NCBI RefSeq assembly: GCF_902859875.1
Contig: NZ_CADIKF010000032.1
Coordinates: 21,807-85,806, forward strand
DNA length: 64,000 nt
Reading direction: 5' to 3'
DNA from: Paraburkholderia solisilvae
Lineage (GTDB): Bacteria; Pseudomonadota; Gammaproteobacteria; Burkholderiales; Burkholderiaceae
Made by a program: the position numbers and the translations under genes. Under the pieces are notes generated by a model that was not told the origin of the DNA, ran no database searches, and saw only the letters and a list, made by a program, of their open reading frames with translations. This document shows, piece after piece, positions 1 to 8,409 of the stretch. The first letter of the stretch is position 1. Every line of letters starts with the position of its first letter.

Positions 1-558
1 CGCGGGCTCGACCTGAACGAAGAAGAACAGGCGCTGATCAAGCCGTTCTGCCTGATCACCGCCAAGCCGACGATGTACGTCGCGAACGTGAAGGAAGACG
101 GCTTCGAGAACAACCCGCATCTGGATGCGGTGCGCCAGTACGCGGAAAGCGAAAAAGCGCCGGTCGTCGCGGTATGCGCGGCCATCGAAGCGGAGATCGC
201 CGACCTCGCGGACGAAGACAAGGAAGTGTTCCTCGCCGACATGGGCATGGACGAACCGGGCCTGAACCGCGTGATCCGCGCGGGCTTCAAGCTGCTCGGT
301 TTGCAGACCTATTTCACCGCGGGCGTGAAGGAAGTGCGCGCGTGGACAATCCACATCGGCGACACGGCGCCGCAGGCGGCCGGCGCGATCCACACCGATT
401 TCGAGCGCGGCTTTATCCGCGCGCAGACCATCGGTTTCGACGATTACATCGCGTACAAGGGCGAACAGGGCGCGAAGGAAGCCGGCAAGATGCGCGCTGA
501 AGGCAAGGAGTATGTGGTGCACGACGGGGACGTGATGAACTTTTTGTTCAACGTTTGA
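1..558 (+). CDS. ychF: Redox-regulated ATPase YchF, C-terminal part (5' end outside window)
   Basis: The frame is open from base 1 and ends at TGA 556-558. About 185 residues remain. They cover the end of the helical region and the C-terminal TGS domain that ends YchF/OLA1 proteins; the stretch from VRAWTIHIGDTAPQAAGAIH to the final DVMNFLFNV is very conserved in this family. YchF is a cytosolic Obg-family P-loop protein that hydrolyses ATP rather than GTP and binds ribosomes. The nucleotide-binding G domain lies upstream of the window. A strong hairpin follows 47 bases after the stop, so ychF ends its transcription unit here. Confidence 0.96.
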   Translation, partial: RGLDLNEEEQALIKPFCLITAKPTMYVANVKEDGFENNPHLDAVRQYAESEKAPVVAVCAAIEAEIADLADEDKEVFLADMGMDEPGLNRVIRAGFKLLGLQTYFTAGVKEVRAWTIHIGDTAPQAAGAIHTDFERGFIRAQTIGFDDYIAYKGEQGAKEAGKMRAEGKEYVVHDGDVMNFLFNV

Positions 559-605
559 AAATGCTTCCGGCCCGACCTGATCCAGGTCCGGTCACGACAC
601 CTTGC

Positions 606-631
606 AAAGCCCGCTCAAACCAGCGGGCTTT
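606..631 (+). terminator. Intrinsic terminator-like hairpin after ychF
   Basis: Perfect 10-bp stem AAAGCCCGCT (606-615) / AGCGGGCTTT (622-631) with a 6-base loop. The right arm ends in TTT, followed by GTCACC, so the U-tract is short. Confidence 0.75.
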
Positions 632-917
632 GTCACCTGATCAGGCCATTCACACCGATATCCTGGTCGCCATCCGTTAGATCACCCTGCTATGGCAACG
701 CCATCGACGCGATCATCGTTGTCTATTCTGAGCAATGATTGGATTTCTATTTTAAATCAGCGGAGCGCAACGCCATCCCGGCGACATAAGCGACGAATTA
801 TTCAAAGCCGACTAAAATCATTTTACAATCGCCCATATTAAATAACCTTGTTATATGCTTTCACGCAAAATAATATAAACAAAAATATTCTGGATAATCG
901 CTCCACCCTCTTGTGTA
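632..917. other. AT-rich intergenic region between ychF and the tusA-like gene
   Basis: About 285 bases with no supported gene. From about 740 to 900 the sequence is clearly richer in A+T than its surroundings, with runs such as TATTTTAAAT and AAATAATATAAAC. It probably carries the promoter of the tusA-like gene, but I could not place a convincing -35/-10 pair. The composition change marks the left edge of a possible accessory block. Confidence 0.5.
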
Positions 918-926
918 TTGAGCAGA

Positions 927-1289
927 ATGGGATCGACCAAGCTACTGGGCGAACGTTTGCACAACGTTTATAGCCACTTCAGCCTGAGATCCATAGCCGG
1001 AGAGTATTCGCGTGCAAGTGACAGTCAGCACGCGGGCCACGATGCCACTCCGCACGCACTTCAAATCCGCTTTCAGGTGGATGCGCGAGGACTCAAATGT
1101 CCTCTGCCAATACTGCGCGCAAAAAAGGCGCTTGCGATGATGCAAAGCGGTGAGTGTCTGCTGGTTTTTGCCACGGATCCCGTTTGCCGATCTGAATTCA
1201 CCGCCTATGCGAAGTGCAGTGGCAATACGATCGTGCAAAGGAAGGTGAAATCCGGCGAGGGGCTCGTTTTTCTTATACGTCGGAAATAA
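927..1289 (+). CDS. TusA/SirA-family sulfur carrier protein
   Basis: A 120-residue protein. The last ~75 residues match the small TusA fold: the domain begins VDARGLKCPLPILRAKKAL and holds the Cys-Pro-x-Pro motif whose cysteine carries a persulfide in TusA, TusA-like and YedF proteins. The second half keeps the expected strand-helix-strand pattern. About 45 residues precede the domain, which is unusual for ~80-residue TusA proteins. ATG 927 was chosen over the in-frame TTG 918. A GTG at 1077 would give a minimal domain, so the true start is uncertain. It converges on an OsmC-like and a ferritin-like gene. Likely role: sulfur transfer in the cytosol; the partner is unknown. Confidence 0.8.
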   Translation: MGSTKLLGERLHNVYSHFSLRSIAGEYSRASDSQHAGHDATPHALQIRFQVDARGLKCPLPILRAKKALAMMQSGECLLVFATDPVCRSEFTAYAKCSGNTIVQRKVKSGEGLVFLIRRK

Positions 1290-1385
1290 GCCCCTCGCAC
1301 CCGCTTCGTTTCTAGCGACGATGAACCAGGTAGCACCCGGCCCAAAAAGTTACGCTCAGCCGGCCCGTCATCGACGATTGACCCG

Positions 1386-1958
1386 CTACTCAATAACCAA
1401 CGCCGGATCGATATGAACCGCCTTCGCGATATTGTGGAAATTAGGCGAGCTCGCCATCACCATTGCGTGGATCTGCCGCAACTGCTCCTGCGCGGCATCG
1501 GCCTTTATCGTTACGCGGGTTTTAAGTGACTCATAGCCTGGCGTGACAGCTTTGTCGATTCCGAGGAAACCGCGAAGGTCGATCTCGCCTTCGGTCACGA
1601 TCTCGAGCTTGCGGATATTGATTCCATGAAGTGCACAAAGGGCCGCATATCCGACAGTCATGCAGGCGTTAAGCGCGGCAAGCAGATACTCTTGCGGGTT
1701 CGCATACATGTTGGTGCCGCCAAGCTCGACAGGTTCATCGACATCGAGCGTGAAACTGCGCTTGACCGTTGTTCCGCCGAGTTCAAACGAATCGACCTGG
1801 GCCCGGCTTCTCGTCCCGCCCTGCCAACTGCTGCTCACGCGCCAGCGTGTCATGCCTGTCGCAGGATCGGCCTTTACGCCGTCAATGAGCCCTCGAACGT
1901 CGTCGGCATTGATGCCGTTCACGACATCTGCCTGCCTCACATTGCTTGCAACGGTCAT
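1386..1958 (-). CDS. OsmC-family protein lacking the second catalytic cysteine
   Basis: 190 residues. The core (about residues 60-190) has the OsmC/Ohr pattern, with the ANPQEYLLAALNAC helix carrying the first cysteine (about C99). In peroxidatic OsmC/Ohr proteins a second Cys lies in a CPVS-like motif; here the matching segment reads SSPNF (about 170-174). That fits OsmC subfamilies that are probably not thiol peroxidases. The ATG at 1958 has AGGAGGG seven bases upstream; the TTG two codons earlier would overlap that site and was rejected. It lies 65 bases downstream of the di-iron gene on the same strand, probably in one operon. Confidence 0.85.
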   Translation of the reverse strand: MTVASNVRQADVVNGINADDVRGLIDGVKADPATGMTRWRVSSSWQGGTRSRAQVDSFELGGTTVKRSFTLDVDEPVELGGTNMYANPQEYLLAALNACMTVGYAALCALHGINIRKLEIVTEGEIDLRGFLGIDKAVTPGYESLKTRVTIKADAAQEQLRQIHAMVMASSPNFHNIAKAVHIDPALVIE

Positions 1959-2023
1959 GATCAAACCCTCCTGTGTCAGTCAGGACGACGTGGCAACCAT
2001 GAACATGAGTCGATTGCCATTCG

Positions 2024-2953
2024 CTACCCGAGATTCTCGACTGCGTCGAAAAAGCGTTTGCTTTGCTCGCGCGTCGCGAGGCGATTCAGCAGAGCGACAA
2101 ACCCTGCATGGCGCGCGCCTGAAAAAATATATTGGGACCGGTATGCGTCCAGCAGAAGCGCGCGTAGCTTTTCTTCCTCTGCCGCGCCTCGCGGGCTGGC
2201 GCAGTTCATTCTGAAGTACCGGTAATCCGCGGCCGCCTGGCCCTGCACGATTCCATCGACCGCCATAACCAGTTCGATGAGTTCATCAACCGCGCTTTCG
2301 CGCGCCGCGGCGGTCATGTCCGCGTCGATACGGATCCATTCAAGCTCATCGAGAATTGCGTGCTGGCTTTCCTCTTTCCAGTGAAAAAGAAAGACATCCT
2401 TGAAAAGCGGAGACAGGTCGACATCAGGATCGATACTCTCGCGGTAATGAGCCTGGGTAAACAATTCGATTAGCAGAGTCAGCCCGAGCACGGCCCATGT
2501 GCTTTTGCCTAGAACGGCCGCACCTGTCGCGTCGGCATCGGCCGCGAACGAATACCCCGGTGGCATACCTTCAGCAATAAGCACTTCAATTCGACGAAAC
2601 AGCTCCTGGTGCTTGAGTTCCTCGTCGCTGAAGCGAACCAGCGCCTCGAGTGCGGTCTGATTACCCAGCCAATGATCGCGGGTAATTTCAAGTATTTTCG
2701 CATCGATGAATCGTTCAACGAGACCAAACATATTTGCATAGGTTCGGCCTTGAATCTGGCTCAAATACCGCTTTTCGTCAGCCGATAGCCAATGCGCGTT
2801 GCCGACGAGCGTCAATCCATCGGGCAGAAACTTGTGCGCGACATCGAATGAGCGGCCGCGGACCACATCCGCATCGATATCCCATCGCACGCGCTTCGAA
2901 GCCGCGATACAGCGGGCATATCGATTCATATCGACGTTGTAAGTGGACGCCAT
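2024..2953 (-). CDS. Ferritin-like di-iron carboxylate protein of unknown function
   Basis: 309 residues, mainly helical. Two EExxH motifs are visible, EELKH (111-115) and EESQH (194-198), each preceded by a helix with a Glu (E80 in VERF and E163 in LIELF). This E...EExxH...E...EExxH layout is the classic ligand set of a four-helix-bundle di-iron site, as in ferritin-like oxygenases including AurF-type N-oxygenases. I do not recognise a named family, so the reaction is unknown. The extra C-terminal ~110 residues are also helical. It is the first gene of a two-gene unit with the OsmC-like gene. Base composition is less GC-rich than in the housekeeping genes around it. Confidence 0.75.
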   Translation of the reverse strand: MASTYNVDMNRYARCIAASKRVRWDIDADVVRGRSFDVAHKFLPDGLTLVGNAHWLSADEKRYLSQIQGRTYANMFGLVERFIDAKILEITRDHWLGNQTALEALVRFSDEELKHQELFRRIEVLIAEGMPPGYSFAADADATGAAVLGKSTWAVLGLTLLIELFTQAHYRESIDPDVDLSPLFKDVFLFHWKEESQHAILDELEWIRIDADMTAAARESAVDELIELVMAVDGIVQGQAAADYRYFRMNCASPRGAAEEEKLRALLLDAYRSQYIFSGARHAGFVALLNRLATREQSKRFFDAVENLG

Positions 2954-3284
2954 TTTCTTCCGGCTGCCGTCAGGTAAGAGAATCGCGAGGACGGAATATG
3001 AAACCGCTCATTCCAGTACCAGGCAACAAAAAAAATAGAACACCTGAATCCGGAGAACAAGGTTTGTGAATATGCAATGAGTCTTTTGCCTTCACCGGAT
3101 ATAACGCATCACAATCCGTACGATAATCCGCTAAACCGTGAAGTCGTTAAGCCAGAACACGCTATCGCACGATGGTAAAGCGAGGTACGATCGCTCGCTA
3201 ACGTCCGGTGTTTTTCACCGGCCATCCGGTGCGGACATCAGAACGCTGAAACGAGCCCCGATTCAATTGAGCATGGACACTTGA
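2954..3284. other. Divergent intergenic region, no gene seen
   Basis: 330 bases between the divergent di-iron and mazG-like genes. It should hold both promoters. No convincing promoter hexamers, hairpin or RNA gene was found by eye. Confidence 0.5.
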
Positions 3285-3647
3285 ATGAACGCGCATTTAT
3301 CAATCGACGAACTCCTCAAGCAACTGCTCGCGTTTCGCGACGCGCGCGACTGGCGGCAATTCCACACGCTGCGCAATCTGATCGTCTCGGCCAGCATCGA
3401 GGCGGGCGAACTGCTCGAAACCGTGCAATGGAAGACAGACGACGAGATCGACGCGTTCGTTGCCGATCCGGCCCAACGCAAACATCTCGAGCACGAATGC
3501 GCGGACGTGCTGATGTACCTGATGCTGATCGCCGAGAAGGCCGGCTTCGACCTCGTCGAAGCCGCCGCCGACAAGTTGAAGCTCAACGAAACCCGCTACC
3601 CGGTGGACAAGGCGAAAGGCCGGTCGACCAAGTATTCGGCGCTTTAG
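3285..3647 (+). CDS. MazG-like nucleotide pyrophosphohydrolase
   Basis: 120 residues, all-alpha. The metal-binding signature ExxE...ExxD is present as EAGE (39-42) and ECAD (71-74), within IEAGELLE and ECADVLMYL. This size and pattern match the single-domain dCTPase/RS21-C6-type members of the MazG superfamily, which hydrolyse non-canonical or surplus (d)NTPs to the monophosphate and pyrophosphate. It is a cytosolic house-cleaning enzyme by analogy; the substrate cannot be read from sequence. The stop codon lies inside the first unit of a tandem 14-bp repeat. Confidence 0.85.
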   Translation: MNAHLSIDELLKQLLAFRDARDWRQFHTLRNLIVSASIEAGELLETVQWKTDDEIDAFVADPAQRKHLEHECADVLMYLMLIAEKAGFDLVEAAADKLKLNETRYPVDKAKGRSTKYSAL

Positions 3648-3734
3648 TCTGCCCGCTTTAGTCTGCCCGCTTTAGTCCGCCCGTTTTCACCGGCCCTTTT
3701 AGCGCGCCAGCCGGCCCGCTTTTAGCCGGCCTTC
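3641..3734. repeat. 14-bp tandem repeat overlapping the mazG-like stop codon
   Basis: Unit GCTTTAGTCTGCCC occurs perfectly at 3641-3654 and 3655-3668, with one change at 3669-3682. A degenerate copy follows at 3683-3696, then looser GC-rich copies to about 3734. The first copy contains the last codon and the TAG of the upstream gene. Confidence 0.85.
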
Positions 3735-3824
3735 GTACGCACCACTTTCGTTGAAGCCAACCGCGATGCTAAAAATCGCGCGATTTGTTCCATTTTTGCT
3801 CGTCTATCATCCACCCGTTACAAG

Positions 3825-3853
3825 CTGACATATAAACGCCGCCTGACTGTCAT
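3825..3853 (+). promoter_or_regulatory. Possible Pho box upstream of ugpB
   Basis: CTGACAT (3825-3831) and CTGTCAT (3847-3853) begin exactly 22 bases apart, twice the 11-base period of PhoB half-sites (consensus CTGTCAT). The intermediate unit (ACGCCGC) matches poorly. The position, about 170 bases before ugpB, and the known PhoB control of ugp operons in enterobacteria support the call. No second perfect consensus site was seen. Confidence 0.45.
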
Positions 3854-4025
3854 CGACCGCAACTAGAATCGCGCGACCTCGATTCGCGCACATCCGCGCA
3901 GGCGACCCATCGCGCATGGGAGCGCAGCAAGCGTTGAAGCGCTAACCCTGGAGTCACGCGGCGTGGGACTCGCGTACGCGCTAACGCCGAACTCCGATTG
4001 ATTCGCCGCACACAGGAGACACTCG

Positions 4026-5360
4026 ATGCATCGCAAGCCGCTCTTCCGTTCGTTGTCCGTCGCCGCCACGGTCGCGCTCGCCGCAGCAAGCGTGAGCCCC
4101 AGCGCGCAAGCCGCGACTGAAATCCAGTTCTGGCATGCGATGGAAGCCGCGCTCGGCGAACGCCTGAACGACATCGCCAACGACTTCAACCAGTCGCAAA
4201 GCGACTACAAGATCGTGCCGGTCTTCAAGGGCAGCTACGACCAGACGCTGGCCGCCGGCATTGCCGCCTATCGCAGCGGCAATGCGCCGGCCATCCTCCA
4301 GGTCTACGAAGTCGGCACCGCGACGATGATGCAGGCGAAGAAAGCCGTCATCCCGGCCTACGATGTCTTCCGGCAAGCCGGCGTACCGCTCGACGAAAAA
4401 GCGTTCGTGCCGACCATCGCGAGCTACTACAGCGACGCGAAAACCGGCCATCTGATCTCGATGCCGTTCAACAGCTCGACGCCGGTGCTGTACTACAACA
4501 AGGATGCGTTCAAAAAAGCCGGCCTCGACCCGAACCAGCCGCCGAAAACATGGGCTGAAGTCGAGGAAGACGCGAAGAAGCTGAAGGCGTCCGGCATGTC
4601 GTGTGGCTATTCGTCGGGCTGGCAGAGCTGGATCCAGCTCGAAAACTACAGCGCATGGCACGGCGCGCCGTTCGCGACGAAAAATAACGGCTTCGACGGC
4701 CTCGATGCGCAGCTCGAATTCAATAAACCGCTGCAGATCGCACACATCCAGTTCCTGCAGAACATGGCGAAGGAAGGCACGTTCACCTATGCGGGACGTA
4801 AGGACGAACCCGTATCGAAGTTCTATAGCGGCGATTGCGGCATCATCACGAACTCGTCGGGCTCGCTCGCCACCATCCGCAAGTATGCGAAGTTCAATTT
4901 CGGCACCGGCATGATGCCGTATGACCCGAGCGTCAAAGGCGCACCGCAGAACGCGATAATCGGCGGCGCAAGCCTGTGGGTGCTGTCGGGCAAGGATCCG
5001 GCCGTCTATAAGGGCGTCGCGAAGTTCCTCGCGTATCTGACTTCGCCGCAAGTCGCCGCGAAGTGGCATCAGGACACCGGCTACCTGCCGGTCACCACCG
5101 CCGCATATCAACTCACGCAGCAGCAGGGCTTCTACGACAAGAACCCGGGCAGCGACACCGCGATCAAACAGATGCTGAACAAGCCGCCGCTACCGTACAC
5201 GAAGGGTCTGCGTCTGGGCAATATGCCGCAGATCCGCACGGTGATCGACGAAGAACTCGAAGACGTGTGGGCGCAGAAAAAGTCGCCGAAGGACGCGCTC
5301 GATTCGGCCGTCTCGCGTGGCAACGACCTGCTGCGCCGCTTCGAAAAGGCCGGCAGTTAG
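4026..5360 (+). CDS. ugpB: sn-glycerol-3-phosphate ABC transporter, periplasmic binding protein
   Basis: 444 residues. An N-terminal Sec signal peptide is followed by SAQA at about 26-29, and the mature protein starts TEIQFWHAM, typical of family-1 extracellular solute-binding proteins. Length and the SYYSDAKTGHLISMPFNSST region fit UgpB, which delivers glycerol-3-phosphate and glycerophosphodiesters to UgpAE. ATG 4026 has AGGAG ten bases upstream. First gene of ugpBAEC; 36 bases separate it from ugpA. Confidence 0.95.
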   Translation: MHRKPLFRSLSVAATVALAAASVSPSAQAATEIQFWHAMEAALGERLNDIANDFNQSQSDYKIVPVFKGSYDQTLAAGIAAYRSGNAPAILQVYEVGTATMMQAKKAVIPAYDVFRQAGVPLDEKAFVPTIASYYSDAKTGHLISMPFNSSTPVLYYNKDAFKKAGLDPNQPPKTWAEVEEDAKKLKASGMSCGYSSGWQSWIQLENYSAWHGAPFATKNNGFDGLDAQLEFNKPLQIAHIQFLQNMAKEGTFTYAGRKDEPVSKFYSGDCGIITNSSGSLATIRKYAKFNFGTGMMPYDPSVKGAPQNAIIGGASLWVLSGKDPAVYKGVAKFLAYLTSPQVAAKWHQDTGYLPVTTAAYQLTQQQGFYDKNPGSDTAIKQMLNKPPLPYTKGLRLGNMPQIRTVIDEELEDVWAQKKSPKDALDSAVSRGNDLLRRFEKAGS

Positions 5361-5396
5361 GCATAACCGCGTACGTTCCGTTCGAGGCGATCTTCG

Positions 5397-6281
5397 ATGG
5401 AAAAACGTTCGACTTTCGGCGCCGGCCTGCTGCCTTATCTGCTCGTCGCGCCGCAACTGCTCGTCACGCTGGTGTTCTTCGTCTGGCCCGCCGGCGTCGC
5501 GTTGTGGCAGTCGACGCAAACGCAGGACGCATTCGGCACGTCGAGCGAATTCGTCGGCCTCGCGAACTTCCGGCAGCTGTTCGGCGACCCGCTTTATCTG
5601 GCGTCGTTCAATACGACGTTGATCTTCAGCGCGCTCGTCACGGTGAGCGGCCTCGCGATCTCGCTGCTGCTCGCCGCGTGCGCGGACCGCGTCACGCGCG
5701 GCGCGAAAGCGTACCAGACGCTGCTGATCTGGCCGTACGCGGTCGCGCCGGCCATCGCCGCGGTGCTGTGGGCGTTCCTGTTCAATCCAAGCATCGGGCT
5801 TGTCACGTACGCGCTCGCGAAAAATGGCATCGTGTGGAATCATGCGCTGAACCCCGGGCAGGCGATGTTCCTCGTCGTGCTCGCCTCCGTGTGGAAGCAG
5901 GTCAGCTACAACTTCCTGTTCTTCTACGCCGGGTTGCAGGCCATTCCGCGCTCGCTGATCGAAGCAGCCGCCATCGACGGCGCCGGTCCGGTGCGGCGCT
6001 TCTTCGGCATCGCGCTGCCGCTGCTGTCGCCGACGAGCTTCTTTCTGCTGGTCGTGAACCTCGTCTACGCGTTCTTCGACACGTTCCCGATCATCGATGC
6101 GGCAACGGCCGGCGGCCCCGCGCAAGCGACCAAAACGCTGATCTACAAGATCTTCACCGAGGGCTTCCAGGGGCTCGATATCGGCAGTTCGGGCGCGCAA
6201 TCGGTCGTGCTGATGCTGATCGTGGTCGCGCTGACCGTCGTGCAGTTCCGCTTCATCGAACGCAAGGTCCAATACTCATGA
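5397..6281 (+). CDS. ugpA: sn-glycerol-3-phosphate ABC transporter permease UgpA
   Basis: 294 residues with six predicted membrane helices. The EAA loop that contacts the ATPase is seen as EAAAIDGAGPVRRFFGIALP in the C-terminal third. It forms the inner-membrane channel with UgpE. Its stop overlaps the ugpE start (ATGA, 6278-6281), indicating translational coupling. The assignment as UgpA rather than another sugar permease rests on the ugpB-A-E-C order. Confidence 0.95.
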   Translation: MEKRSTFGAGLLPYLLVAPQLLVTLVFFVWPAGVALWQSTQTQDAFGTSSEFVGLANFRQLFGDPLYLASFNTTLIFSALVTVSGLAISLLLAACADRVTRGAKAYQTLLIWPYAVAPAIAAVLWAFLFNPSIGLVTYALAKNGIVWNHALNPGQAMFLVVLASVWKQVSYNFLFFYAGLQAIPRSLIEAAAIDGAGPVRRFFGIALPLLSPTSFFLLVVNLVYAFFDTFPIIDAATAGGPAQATKTLIYKIFTEGFQGLDIGSSGAQSVVLMLIVVALTVVQFRFIERKVQYS

Positions 6282-7123
6282 TCGAAAATCGACGTGGTTT
6301 CGATCTCTTCTGTCATGCGGTGCTGGTGATCGGCGTGCTGCTCGTCGTGTTTCCGGTGTACGTCGCGTTCTGCGCGGCGACGATGAACGAACACGAAGTG
6401 TTCAGCGTGCCGCTGTCGCTCGTGCCGAGCACGCATCTGTTCGAGAACCTCGCAACCGTCTGGCGCCACGGCAGCGGCAATGCGGCGGCCCCGTTCGGCC
6501 GGATGCTCGTCAACAGTCTGGTGATGGCGCTCGTCATCTCGATCGGCAAGATCGCGGTGTCGATCATTTCCGCGTTTGCCATCGTGTTCTTCCGCTTTCC
6601 GTTCAGGAATCTCGCGTTCTGGCTGATCTTCGTCACGCTGATGCTGCCGGTCGAGGTACGCATCTTTCCGACCGTGCAGGTGGTGTCGTCGCTGCATCTG
6701 ACCAATACCTATGCGGGCCTCACGCTGCCGCTAATCGCCTCCGCGACAGCGACGTTCCTGTTCCGCCAGTTCTTCATGACGCTGCCCGACGAACTGATGG
6801 AGGCGGCGCGCATCGACGGCGCGGGAGCGCTGCGCTTTTTCCTGGACATCGTGTTGCCGCTGTCGAAAACCAATATCGCGGCACTGTTCGTGATCACGTT
6901 CATCTACGGCTGGAATCAGTATCTGTGGCCGATCTTGATTACAAACGACGCGTCGCTGATGACCGCGGTAATCGGTATCAAGAGCATGATCGCGTCCGGC
7001 GACACCGCGACCGAATGGCATCTCGTGATGGCCGCGACGCTGCTCGCGATGCTGCCGCCGCTCGTCGTCGTGCTGGCGATGCAACGCTGGTTCGTGCGCG
7101 GTCTCGTGGATGCGGAAAAATAA
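6278..7123 (+). CDS. ugpE: sn-glycerol-3-phosphate ABC transporter permease UgpE
   Basis: 281 residues, six membrane helices, with the EAA-type loop EAARIDGAGALRFFLDIVLP about 75 % along. Near-identical in architecture to UgpA and its expected heterodimer partner in the inner membrane. ATG 6278 overlaps the ugpA stop by four bases; the same frame stays open far upstream, but that part is antiparallel to ugpA coding sense and is not used. 15 bases separate it from ugpC. Confidence 0.95.
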   Translation: MIENRRGFDLFCHAVLVIGVLLVVFPVYVAFCAATMNEHEVFSVPLSLVPSTHLFENLATVWRHGSGNAAAPFGRMLVNSLVMALVISIGKIAVSIISAFAIVFFRFPFRNLAFWLIFVTLMLPVEVRIFPTVQVVSSLHLTNTYAGLTLPLIASATATFLFRQFFMTLPDELMEAARIDGAGALRFFLDIVLPLSKTNIAALFVITFIYGWNQYLWPILITNDASLMTAVIGIKSMIASGDTATEWHLVMAATLLAMLPPLVVVLAMQRWFVRGLVDAEK

Positions 7124-7138
7124 CGAAAGGCACAACGC

Positions 7139-8227
7139 ATGGCTGCCCTGACACTGAAAGGCGTAAAGAAAACCTACGACGGCAAGCAGTTCGTGCTGCA
7201 CGGCATCGATGCGCAGATCGGCGACGGCGAATTCGTCGTGATGGTCGGTCCGTCGGGCTGCGGCAAGTCGACGCTGCTGCGGATGGTCGCCGGGCTCGAA
7301 CGCATCAGCGAAGGCACCATCGCGATCGACGCTCGCGTGGTCAACGACCTCGAGCCGAAGGACCGCAACATTGCGATGGTGTTCCAGAACTACGCGCTGT
7401 ACCCGCATATGACGGTCGCGCAGAACATGGGCTACGCGCTGAAGATCGGCGGTGCGGATCGCGCAACAATCGAGCGCCGCGTGCAGGCCGCCGCGCAGAT
7501 TCTCGAACTCGAACCGCTGCTGTCACGCAAACCGCGCGAGCTCTCCGGCGGCCAGCGGCAGCGTGTCGCGATGGGCCGCGCGATCGTGCGCGAGCCCGCC
7601 GTGTTCCTGTTCGACGAGCCGTTGTCGAACCTCGACGCGCGGCTGCGCGTGCAGATGCGGCTCGAGATCCAGCGGCTGCATGCGCGCCTCGCGACGACCA
7701 GCCTCTATGTGACGCACGATCAGATCGAAGCGATGACGCTCGCGCAACGGGTGATCGTAATGAATCGCGGCGTGGCCGAGCAGATCGGCGCGCCGACCGA
7801 TGTCTACGAGCGGCCGGCGACGGTGTTCGTCGCGAGCTTTATCGGCTCGCCCGGCATGAACCTGCTGGAAGGCCGGGTTGCCGATGACGGCGCGACCTTC
7901 GACGTGGCGGGCAATGGGCCGCGGCTCGCACTTGCCGATGTGCGGTGCATCGGACGCGAGGTGGCGGCCGGTCGCGAGTGGGTGCTCGGCATCCGGCCGG
8001 AACATCTGACGCCGGGGCAGCCGGGCGCAGCGCAGGCCATCTTGACGGTCGATTCGTGCGAACTGCTCGGCGCAGACAACCTCGCGCACGGGCGCTGGGG
8101 CACGCACGATGTGACCGCGCGTTTGCCGCATGCGCATCGGCCCGCGGCCGGTGACGCGCTTGCGCTCTCGCTGCCGCCGCAACATCTGCATTTCTTCGAT
8201 CCGGCCACGGGACGACGCGCGAACTGA
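7139..8227 (+). CDS. ugpC: sn-glycerol-3-phosphate import ATP-binding protein UgpC
   Basis: 362 residues. Walker A GPSGCGKST (37-45), Q-loop FQNYALYPH, signature LSGGQ (135-139) and Walker B FLFDEP (156-161) are intact. The C-terminal ~120 residues form the TOBE-type regulatory domain of MalK/UgpC ATPases. It powers the UgpAE permease from the cytosolic face. Last gene of the operon; the GDPD-family gene converges on it 182 bases on. Confidence 0.95.
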   Translation: MAALTLKGVKKTYDGKQFVLHGIDAQIGDGEFVVMVGPSGCGKSTLLRMVAGLERISEGTIAIDARVVNDLEPKDRNIAMVFQNYALYPHMTVAQNMGYALKIGGADRATIERRVQAAAQILELEPLLSRKPRELSGGQRQRVAMGRAIVREPAVFLFDEPLSNLDARLRVQMRLEIQRLHARLATTSLYVTHDQIEAMTLAQRVIVMNRGVAEQIGAPTDVYERPATVFVASFIGSPGMNLLEGRVADDGATFDVAGNGPRLALADVRCIGREVAAGREWVLGIRPEHLTPGQPGAAQAILTVDSCELLGADNLAHGRWGTHDVTARLPHAHRPAAGDALALSLPPQHLHFFDPATGRRAN

Positions 8228-8409
8228 CGGCAGCCTCGGGACCTGGCGATTTCATCGGTGCCTGACGTGTGGCATGCCGTGTGCCCCACGTCACGCGTCA
8301 CGCATGCGGCCGGCGTCGAACCGTGTTTGAAAACGTTGTCGACGACTCGCTTTGAAAATGCGCGTTGAGCGCGTCGAGCAAATTGAACATGTCAGTCAGC
8401 GATGGATGT

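Noticed and set aside
3981..5111. Long antisense open frame over ugpB
   Set aside because: Codon composition is the complement of a real, well-recognised gene; high-GC genomes produce such shadows.
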